Assembly: GCA_964605095.1 (NCBI GenBank)
Contig: CAZSBS010000151.1
Span: forward strand, 1 to 12,220
From: JAUWQU01 sp964605095
Lineage (GTDB): Bacteria; Planctomycetota; Phycisphaerae; SM23-33
Direction of reading: 5' to 3'
DNA: 12,220 nt
Under the pieces are notes generated by a model, which searched no databases, was not told the origin of the DNA, and was given only the letters and a program-made list of their open reading frames with translations. Positions 6,846-12,220 of the stretch are shown here, piece after piece. The translations under genes were made by a program, and so were the position numbers. Numbering within the stretch: the stretch's first letter is position 1; every line of letters begins with the position of its first letter.

Positions 6846-8324
6846 TTACCAGGTGAAGTTCAGTTCGTACCTGAAGAACCCGGCCACCTCGTTGTGGTCG
6901 TTGTTGTAGAGGGTGCCCGGGAAGAACAGTTCAGCCAGCAGATGCCCGCTGACGTGCTTGTTGAACTGGTAGATCATCCGCCCGGCGATCAACTGTCCGC
7001 GGAAGTTGCTGTCGGCGGATGTGGAGAATATACCCCGGCCGCCGTAGCTGTTGTGATTGGCGAACATCAGGTTGTAGTCGGCCCCGAGGGTGATCTTTTC
7101 GCATGGCATGCAGGACACGCCGGCGTTGAGCCGGTGGAGATTGGTGGCCTCGCCGGGGCGGTTTTCCAGGGCGTGGGTGTAGGCCAGCAGTTCGCTGAAG
7201 CGTGCCCAGCGGCCCCAGAGCGGGTCGAACTGCTCGGTGCGCCCGTCCGTGCCGGACTCGTCGCCCGAGAGGAACTCGTAGCCGATGTGGACTTCGTGCT
7301 TTTTGGGGTCATTGAACTTGTAAGTCGCCAGGGTGTTGGCGCCCATTGCGCAGAGGTCCTGGCCGTTCTTGTTGCCGAACTGCCCGGCGATCTCGCCCAT
7401 CAAGTTTATGTTCTCGGTGAGGTCGTGGACGGCCCTTGTGCCGAAGGTGTAGATGTCGGCGTCGGTGCCGGCCTGCCACGGGGCCAGGCTGTCGCCGGCA
7501 CGGGTGCCAAGGTCGGCCTCGTCGTGCTTGTAGATGAAGTAGCCGTTGAGCTCGGTCTTGGCCAGCGACTTGTTGGTCAGCCAGACGATCACGCCCTGCT
7601 CGTTCTGCTCGATGTTGTGGTAGTCCTTGTCGCAGAACGGCTCGATCCAGCGGTCGCTGTCGGCGTGCTGGTTGATGTAGATCGTGTCGACGGTGGTGTT
7701 GCAGGGGGCGAAGTCCCACGTCAGGCGGACCGCGTCGAAGAAGATCGTCCGAGAGTTGTCCAGCGGCGTGCCGTCAAGCACAAGCCAGCCGTTGCCCAGG
7801 ATGATGTCCTGCCGGCCTATCACCGCCCGCAGCGGCAGGCCGCAGGGCTCGCGCCAGGTGACGCTCATGCGGTCGACGATAGCCTCGTTGGTGATCCACT
7901 CGTCGATGTAATACTCGTTGCGGCCCTGAAGTTGGCGGTCCGGCTGGCAGAAGTGCTGCGGCTCGTAGACCAGGCGGAAGTCCAGGTCGATGTCCTTGAC
8001 CGGCGTGACCGTCGCGCCGACGCGGGTGCGGTAGCGCTGGAAGTGCCGGTCTTCCTGGTCCAGCAGAAGGTTGGGCGTGAAGACCTCGCGCAGCCGCAAG
8101 TCGGCCGACAGCGCCAGCCAGGGCGTCTCCTGGTGAATCGCCTCCTTGGCCTGGCAGAACATGCAGTTGCACGCCGAGCGATCCGCCACCTGGGCCTCGG
8201 CCTTCTTGGCTGCCTCGTCGGCGGCCTTGTCGGCCGGCTTGTCCTCCGCCCACGCCCCGGCCGGCAGAGCCGCCAGCAGCCACAACGCCAGCATCAACGC
8301 CGACACTTCCATGACCTTTTTCAT
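6846..8324 (-). CDS. Alginate-export-like outer-membrane porin
   Basis: 492 residues. The signal peptide (1-26) is MKKV plus a hydrophobic core, with cleavage after AWA. A charged Ala/Lys/Asp-rich segment (27-48) follows, then CNCMFC (52-57). From ~68 to the end the sequence alternates polar and hydrophobic residues in strand-like runs with Gly/Asp turns, and it closes with an aromatic C-terminus (YELNFTW), as in outer-membrane beta-barrels recognised by BamA. Segments such as LRLREVFTPN, FQRYRTRVGATV, VIGRQDI and LGNGWLVLDGTPLDNSRTIFFDAVRLTW resemble the alginate-export (AlgE-like) family, so a substrate-specific diffusion channel is likely. ATG 8324 has AAGGAG ten bases upstream. Ten cysteines, including CxCxxC and a CxxC (SCMPCEK), are unusual for a barrel. 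The gene appears monocistronic, with its own terminator. Confidence 0.8.
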   Translation of the reverse strand: MKKVMEVSALMLALWLLAALPAGAWAEDKPADKAADEAAKKAEAQVADRSACNCMFCQAKEAIHQETPWLALSADLRLREVFTPNLLLDQEDRHFQRYRTRVGATVTPVKDIDLDFRLVYEPQHFCQPDRQLQGRNEYYIDEWITNEAIVDRMSVTWREPCGLPLRAVIGRQDIILGNGWLVLDGTPLDNSRTIFFDAVRLTWDFAPCNTTVDTIYINQHADSDRWIEPFCDKDYHNIEQNEQGVIVWLTNKSLAKTELNGYFIYKHDEADLGTRAGDSLAPWQAGTDADIYTFGTRAVHDLTENINLMGEIAGQFGNKNGQDLCAMGANTLATYKFNDPKKHEVHIGYEFLSGDESGTDGRTEQFDPLWGRWARFSELLAYTHALENRPGEATNLHRLNAGVSCMPCEKITLGADYNLMFANHNSYGGRGIFSTSADSNFRGQLIAGRMIYQFNKHVSGHLLAELFFPGTLYNNDHNEVAGFFRYELNFTW

Positions 8325-8664
8325 AATCGTTGCGCTCCTTCTATTAGGATTATGAGACAAGCAACTCAACGACTGCCGCCGCCCGAGAAATGCTTTGCGA
8401 CGGGCACGGTTCAGCGGACTTCACATTTATCGGCCATGCCCTGTCTTGTGCAATAGGGATATTCTGAAAAATAAATCCGAAATTCGAATTCGGAAACCTG
8501 CCCGCCGGCAGGCGGGTCCGAAACAAATCGAAAGCTCCAAATACCAAACAAGGACCGAGTTCCAAAAACAGAAGTTCCAAAGAACCGACGGCCGGCGGTC
8601 GTCAGTTGGAGGCGCCGGGTACCGCCGAACATGCACGAGCGAACGGTTGGGAATATGCCGCTTT
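8325..8664. repeat. Gene-free 340-base spacer with dispersed repeats
   Basis: No credible gene. Bases 8478-8493 are an imperfect palindrome around TTCGAATTC. Bases 8496-8517 contain a hairpin with arms CCCGCC and GGCGGG around a GGCA loop, the same loop as at 45-64. From about 8518 to 8585 an A-rich stretch repeats TCCAAA/ACCAAA/TTCCAAA words, a style of dispersed repeat different from the surrounding GC-rich DNA. Close to the porin start (8341-8369) the minus strand has TTGAGT and TAATAG 17 bases apart, but this would put the transcription start on the ribosome binding site, so I do not call it a promoter. Confidence 0.55.
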
Positions 8665-8943
8665 CTACCGATCCTTCTTCTGCCCGGCCTGCCGGGCCTG
8701 CTGGATCAACTCGATCAGCGAGAGGACCTTGGGCTTGGGGGCGGAGAGGATTTGCCGGACCTGCTCGTCGGTGTAGTTGGCGCGGATGAACGATTCGACG
8801 TCGAACATCTCCCACCAGCAGTCGCCGACCCGCCCGCAAGGCAGGAGCCGTCCCGGCTGGCGGCAGTACGAAAAGCGGATGTCGTGCCCAAGAATCGGGC
8901 ACCTCCGGCTGCGATGATCGTTTGCGGTTATGTCGTCGGCCAT
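8665..8943 (-). CDS. Four-cysteine small protein, conserved hypothetical
   Basis: 92 residues from ATG 8943. An upstream extension in the same frame is arginine-rich and unconvincing, but the ribosome binding site at 8943 is weak, so the start is uncertain. Cysteines C15, C27, C36 and C42 lie in RCPILGHDIRFSYCRQ...LPCGRVGDCW, a spacing that could bind zinc or an iron-sulfur cluster. The C-terminal half (FDVESFIRANYTDEQVRQIL, then APKPKVLSLIELIQQA) is a helix-turn-helix-like pair with no membrane segment. I recall similar short proteins with a CP.LGH...YC...LPC....DCW pattern in anaerobic and planctomycete-like bacteria, without known function. It lies between trpB2 and the porin, on the same strand but with long spacers on both sides. 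Confidence 0.65.
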   Translation of the reverse strand: MADDITANDHRSRRCPILGHDIRFSYCRQPGRLLPCGRVGDCWWEMFDVESFIRANYTDEQVRQILSAPKPKVLSLIELIQQARQAGQKKDR

Positions 8944-9050
8944 GCGGCTGGTTCCGTGGTCGGACAAAAAACGGGCGTCACGCCGCCGTGGCGAGCACAT
9001 AGCGACCTTGTTCGCCAAGCTCTTGCGTCACCACGGATGGCCGCTTCTTC

Positions 9051-9080
9051 AAACCCCTCCCCCTCAAGGGGGAGGGGTTT
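9051..9080 (-). terminator. Perfect 14-bp-arm hairpin downstream of trpB2
   Basis: AAACCCCTCCCCCT (9051-9064) and AGGGGGAGGGGTTT (9067-9080) are perfect arms around a two-base loop. It lies about 60 bases past the trpB2 stop on the minus strand, with only three T residues at the 3' side of the stem. It may terminate trpB2 transcription, but it is symmetric and could equally be one of the dispersed palindromic repeats. Confidence 0.4.
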
Positions 9081-9101
9081 CCAAGACCTGCTTCCGGCTG
9101 T

Positions 9102-9133
9102 CCTGCTCTACTGTTCTCCTGCTCTACTGTTCT
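9102..9133. repeat. Two exact tandem copies of a 16-base unit
   Basis: CCTGCTCTACTGTTCT occurs at 9102-9117 and again at 9118-9133. The second copy ends five bases before the trpB2 stop codon. Confidence 0.8.
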
Positions 9134-9138
9134 ACTTC

Positions 9139-10530
9139 CTACCACTTGCCGGTTTTTGCCGGCGACGGCAGGGGCAGGTCGCCCAGGCCGCGGATGTTGG
9201 AATCGATCACATCCTGCGGCAGCGAGTAGTCGCTCAGCTTGCCGGACATGTAAGCGTCGTAGCCCGTCAGGTCCATCAGGCCGTGCCCGGACCAGCCCAT
9301 CAGGATGACCTTCTCCTTGCCTTCTTCCTTGGCCTTGAGGGCCTCGTCGATCGTCACGGCGATGGCGTGGCTGGTTTCCGGCGCGGAGATAAAGCCCTCG
9401 GTCTTGGCCCAGAGCAGGGCCGACTCGTAGCACTTGAGTTGATGGACCGCACGCGGCGCAATCAGGCCCTCGACCGCGGCCTGGCTGACAAGCGGCGCCA
9501 TTCCGTGGTATCGCAGGCCCCCCGCGTGGATGGGCGGCGGGACGAACGAATGCCCAAGCGAGTACATCGGCAGAAGCGGCGTCATCTTCGCGGTGTCGCC
9601 GTGGTCATAGATGAACGGCCCGCGAGTGAGGGTCGGGCAGCTCTCCGGCTCGACCGGGATGATCTCGATGTTAGCGCCGTGAATCTTGTCCAGAACGAAC
9701 GGGAAGCTCAGGCCCGCGAAGTTAGACCCGCCGCCGCAGCAGGCGATGACCACGTCCGGCAAATGCTCGCCCGCCTTGACCAACTGCTTCTTGGCCTCCA
9801 GGCCGATAATCGTCTGGTGGAGCATCACATGGTTCAGCACGCTGCCGAGGCTGTAGCGCGTCTTGCCGGACGGGTCCGTCACGGCCGCCTCGACGGCCTC
9901 GCTGATGGCTATGCCAAGCGAGCCGGGAGTCTCGGGCATTTCCGCGAGAATGGCCCGACCGGCGTTGGTCTCATTCGACGGGCTGGCCACACAAGTGCCG
10001 CCCCAGGTCTGCATCATCATCTTGCGGAAAGGCTTCTGGTCGAAGCTGATCCGCACCATGAACACCCTGCACTCCAGGCCGATCAGGGCACAGGCGAACG
10101 CCAGCGCGCTGCCCCACTGTCCTGCCCCCGTCTCGGTCGTCAAGCGCTCTATGCCGAACTGTTTGTTGTACCAAGCCTGCGGCACGGCCGTGTTGGGCTT
10201 GTGGCTGCCGGGCGGGCTGACGCCCTCGTTCTTGTAGTAAATCCGCGCCGGAGTGCCGAGGTACTTCTCCAGCCGGCGGGCACGGTACAGCGGGCTGGGC
10301 CGCCACAGCGACAATATGCCCAGGATCTCCTGCGGGATGTCGATCCACCGCTCCGTGGAGACCTCCTGCTCGATGATGTTCATCGGGAAAACCGGCGCCA
10401 GCATCTCCGGGGTGACAGGCTTGCCCCCCGGCCCCAGCGGCGGTTGAAGCGGCGTGGGCAAATCCGCCGCCAGGTTGTACCACTGCCGCGGCATCTCGTC
10501 TTCGGTCAGCAATATCTTGGTCTGTTCCAT
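9139..10530 (-). CDS. trpB2: TrpB2-type tryptophan synthase beta-like PLP enzyme
   Basis: 463 residues, cytoplasmic. Tryptophan synthase beta condenses indole with serine using pyridoxal phosphate. The PLP lysine is K111 in GSHKPNTA, the catalytic glutamate is E133 in TETGAGQWG, and the phosphate-binding loop is CCGGGSN (264-270). The long N-terminal extension (PRQWYNLAADLP...) and the length above ~430 residues mark the TrpB2 branch rather than canonical TrpB (~400). TrpB2 proteins often act without a TrpA partner, possibly salvaging indole or using related substrates. No trpA or other trp gene lies in this window, which fits that view. ATG 10530 has AAGGAA six to seven bases upstream; the reading frame extends upstream only through repeat DNA. 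Confidence 0.95.
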   Translation of the reverse strand: MEQTKILLTEDEMPRQWYNLAADLPTPLQPPLGPGGKPVTPEMLAPVFPMNIIEQEVSTERWIDIPQEILGILSLWRPSPLYRARRLEKYLGTPARIYYKNEGVSPPGSHKPNTAVPQAWYNKQFGIERLTTETGAGQWGSALAFACALIGLECRVFMVRISFDQKPFRKMMMQTWGGTCVASPSNETNAGRAILAEMPETPGSLGIAISEAVEAAVTDPSGKTRYSLGSVLNHVMLHQTIIGLEAKKQLVKAGEHLPDVVIACCGGGSNFAGLSFPFVLDKIHGANIEIIPVEPESCPTLTRGPFIYDHGDTAKMTPLLPMYSLGHSFVPPPIHAGGLRYHGMAPLVSQAAVEGLIAPRAVHQLKCYESALLWAKTEGFISAPETSHAIAVTIDEALKAKEEGKEKVILMGWSGHGLMDLTGYDAYMSGKLSDYSLPQDVIDSNIRGLGDLPLPSPAKTGKW

Positions 10531-10557
10531 GCGATGTTCCTTTTCTAACAAGGATGA

Positions 10558-10587
10558 GTTGTAGTACGAGGATATCTTAAGCGGCAA
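10558..10587 (-). promoter_or_regulatory. Possible trpB2 promoter
   Basis: On the minus strand, TTGCCG (10582-10587) and TACAAC (10558-10563) are 18 bases apart. This would give a 5' leader of about 20 bases with the AAGGAA site correctly placed before ATG 10530. The match is moderate. I see no trp leader peptide, T-box or tandem Trp codons. Confidence 0.3.
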
Positions 10588-10623
10588 TGCTGTTTTGGGC
10601 AAGAGCATATCGTGGCCGGGAGG

Positions 10624-10672
10624 CCTGCTCGCTTCAGCGAGCAGGAAAGGCGGAACCCGGAACCGGGAACCC
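10624..10672. repeat. CCTGC/GCAGG hairpin plus GGAACCC heptamer array
   Basis: Arms CCTGCTCGCT (10624-10633) and AGCGAGCAGG (10636-10645) are perfect around a TC loop. Seven bases later there are three head-to-tail heptamers, GGAACCC, GGAACCG and GGAACCC (10652-10672). The hairpin-then-heptamer order repeats the arrangement at 1891-1953, with a different heptamer. It lies in the intergenic region between the divergent trpB2 and secreted-protein genes. Confidence 0.75.
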
Positions 10673-10796
10673 GTGAATAGGAAAAGCGGAACCTGCATCC
10701 AGAAGAGTGAACCGGTTTTTGTCCTGCGGAATCCGGGCCGGGAGTGCCGATTCAATATGGGTCTGGTCTAACAGGATTCAGGATTGAGGAGAAGTC

Positions 10797-12107
10797 ATGG
10801 CCTCTGGACGGATGCACAAGACGGCATATGTTTTCCTGGCCGCGGTTTTTTGGGCAGCGGCGGCTACGGCGGCGGAGTCGAAGCTTGGCCCGCGCCACAT
10901 CGACCCTGTTAACGGGTTCTCTCTGTGCCCGCCGGCGGGGGCCCAGCGGGACCTCGGGGTCTCGACGACCAAGCTCGCTCGCTGGGTGATGCGCGATGCC
11001 AAGACCGGCGCAATCGCCTGGCAGTTGATCGTGCGCAAGGCAACGGTCGCGGGCGAGGTTACGCCGGCGGTGCTGGCAAACCAGCTCGGCGTTTCCCTGC
11101 GGAAGCAGTCGGCCGTGCGAGTCGAGAAGGCCGCCGAGGCGGCCGTGGCGGGCAAGCCGGGCGTTGAGACGGCCATCATACATGGCACAACCAGCCAGCG
11201 ATGGCAGCACGAGCTGTGGGCGCAGAGGGGCCCGGGCGAGTTCCTTGTGCTGTCGATCAGCGGCGCGCTGGGCATGCGCGGCGAGATGGACGAGCTGCTG
11301 GGCCTGGCGGCTGGGACGTTGCAGCTCACGGACCCGCGCGAGCAGGCCGAGCTGCGGAAGGAGAACCTTCAGCGCGGAGCGGACCTGCTTGCCACCATCA
11401 CTCAAGCCAAGCTTGCCAAGGCCGTCGCGGGCGAGGCGCAGTGGTTCCTCTACCGGCGCGGCGAGAGCGACGTCGGCTTCATGCGGGTCACCTGCAAACA
11501 GGCCGGCGCCGGCCCGGCGCAGGGGGTGGAGGTCAGCACGCTGGCCCGGCTGGGCCTGCCGGACGGGCAGTCGGCAGTGATCAATCGCGTGATGTTCTCC
11601 TCCACCAGCCGCTCGACGGAGCGCTGGACAGAGACCGCCCAGGTCCTGCGCGGCGGCAAGGTCGTCCGGCGGATGAGCGAGGTCGGCCAGTGCGAGGGCG
11701 GGCTGATCTCCTGCACGGTCACGTCGGACGGCAAGAGCGCGACGCGGAAGAAGGCTCTTGAGCCGGCCGCGGCACTAAGCTACCTGCCCAGGGCGCTGGC
11801 GATCCTGCTTCCGAAGCTGGTGGACCTTTCCAAGCCGGCGGCTTACGGATTCGCCACGTACACCACGTCGGCAAACGACTTCGACCTGCGGACCTTCACC
11901 GTTATCGGCCCGGCGGCGGCCCCGGCCGGGGCACAAAGCTCGCCGGCCGTGGAGGCGACCGACCAGTTGGCGGCCGATGCCGCGCCAGCGGCGATGGAGC
12001 TCACCAGCGACGGGTCGCTGTTGCGGATGACCACCGATGCCGGTATCGTCATGGAGCGCAGCACGCGCAGTGCCGTGCTGAGACGATTCCCGGACGCGGA
12101 AAAGTAG
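10797..12107 (+). CDS. Secreted protein of unknown function
   Basis: 436 residues. A strong GAGGAG lies six bases upstream of ATG 10797. Residues 1-26 form a signal peptide (hydrophobic YVFLAAVFWAAAATAA, cleavage near A26), so the product is periplasmic or exported. The mature part begins with DPVNGFSLCPPAG and alternates short strand-like and helical segments. Two stretches, near ~65-80 (WVMRDAKTGAIAWQLIVRK) and ~218-235 (WFLYRRGESDVGFMRVTCK), look loosely similar and hint at a repeated fold. There are four cysteines (SLC, VTC, GQC, ISC) and an Ala/Pro-rich linker near 378-405 before a short C-terminal segment. No family is recognised. It precedes a thioredoxin-reductase-like gene by 26 bases and is probably co-transcribed with it. 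Confidence 0.8.
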   Translation: MASGRMHKTAYVFLAAVFWAAAATAAESKLGPRHIDPVNGFSLCPPAGAQRDLGVSTTKLARWVMRDAKTGAIAWQLIVRKATVAGEVTPAVLANQLGVSLRKQSAVRVEKAAEAAVAGKPGVETAIIHGTTSQRWQHELWAQRGPGEFLVLSISGALGMRGEMDELLGLAAGTLQLTDPREQAELRKENLQRGADLLATITQAKLAKAVAGEAQWFLYRRGESDVGFMRVTCKQAGAGPAQGVEVSTLARLGLPDGQSAVINRVMFSSTSRSTERWTETAQVLRGGKVVRRMSEVGQCEGGLISCTVTSDGKSATRKKALEPAAALSYLPRALAILLPKLVDLSKPAAYGFATYTTSANDFDLRTFTVIGPAAAPAGAQSSPAVEATDQLAADAAPAAMELTSDGSLLRMTTDAGIVMERSTRSAVLRRFPDAEK

Positions 12108-12133
12108 TTTTCGAAGCAGAAAGTTGCGAGCCG

Positions 12134-12220
12134 ATGAGCGACGATACGAGCATTGATCTTTGGGACGTGGTGATTATCGGCGGCGGGCCGGCGGGGCTGG
12201 CGGCGGCGCTGTACGCGGCG
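12134..12220 (+). CDS. trxB: Thioredoxin-reductase-like flavoprotein, 5' end only
   Basis: Only the first 29 residues are in the window; the gene runs off the right edge. The segment WDVVIIGGGPAGLAAALYAA is the FAD-binding beta-alpha-beta start with GGGPAG, in the form typical of thioredoxin reductase. The redox-active CxxC and NADPH domains are not visible, so another pyridine-nucleotide-dependent flavoprotein is possible. The ribosome binding site upstream of ATG 12134 is weak. It follows the secreted-protein gene by 26 bases in the same direction. Confidence 0.6.
   Translation, partial: MSDDTSIDLWDVVIIGGGPAGLAAALYAA

Noticed and set aside
8341..8369. TTGAGT-17-TAATAG as a porin promoter
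   Set aside because: Transcription would start on or after the AAGGAG site, leaving no usable ribosome binding site.
6894..8456. 520-codon plus-strand reading frame opposite the porin
   Set aside because: It is extremely Val-rich and antisense to a gene with a signal peptide and barrel end signature.
8395..10548. 717-codon plus-strand reading frame
   Set aside because: It crosses repeats and runs antisense to trpB2 and the four-cysteine gene; it has no family features and no ribosome binding site.

Overview
The window is GC-rich (clearly above 60% by eye) and carries ten protein-coding genes. Eight are on the minus strand and two, one of them cut by the window edge, are on the plus strand at the right end. 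There are no RNA genes, transposases or CRISPR arrays. The gene set suggests a bacterium of the Planctomycetota, probably Phycisphaerae-like. It includes a Tat-exported Gfo/Idh/MocA dehydrogenase, a SUMF1-type lipoprotein, a secreted heparinase II/III-like lyase, an alginate-export-like porin and a TrpB2-type tryptophan synthase. Intergenic regions are crowded with short dispersed repeats. The taxonomic assignment is inference; no marker gene is present.

Layout, left to right. 1-191 is a mosaic of short repeats. 192-1970 (minus) encodes a protein made of two tandem protein-kinase-like domains; the second looks catalytically dead. 2092-2292 (minus) is a small unknown ORF. 2373-4253 (minus) is the secreted lyase. 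4254-4548 is intergenic and holds a 19-bp-arm palindrome plus repeat sequence. 4549-5757 and 5777-6685 (minus) form a two-gene operon: the SUMF1-like lipoprotein first, then the Tat dehydrogenase. This operon has a good promoter almost touching the start codon. A strong intrinsic terminator (6775-6813) separates it from the porin gene upstream (6846-8324, minus). 8325-8664 is gene-free and repeat-filled. 8665-8943 (minus) encodes a four-cysteine small protein. 9139-10530 (minus) is trpB2. 10531-10796 is the divergent intergenic region. 10797-12107 (plus) is a secreted protein of unknown function, followed 26 bases later by the start of a thioredoxin-reductase-like gene.

How the genes may work together: the porin, the periplasmic or secreted lyase, and the exported sugar-type dehydrogenase would fit uptake and breakdown of an acidic polysaccharide. 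They sit in at least two, probably three, transcription units, so the grouping is suggestive only. trpB2, the four-cysteine protein and the kinase-like protein have no evident link to it.

The most notable observations are the kinase/pseudokinase duplication, the recurrent heptanucleotide tandem repeats and CCTGC...GCAGG hairpins at gene borders, and the palindrome at 4437-4529. I did not find clear evidence for a wholly new multi-gene system.
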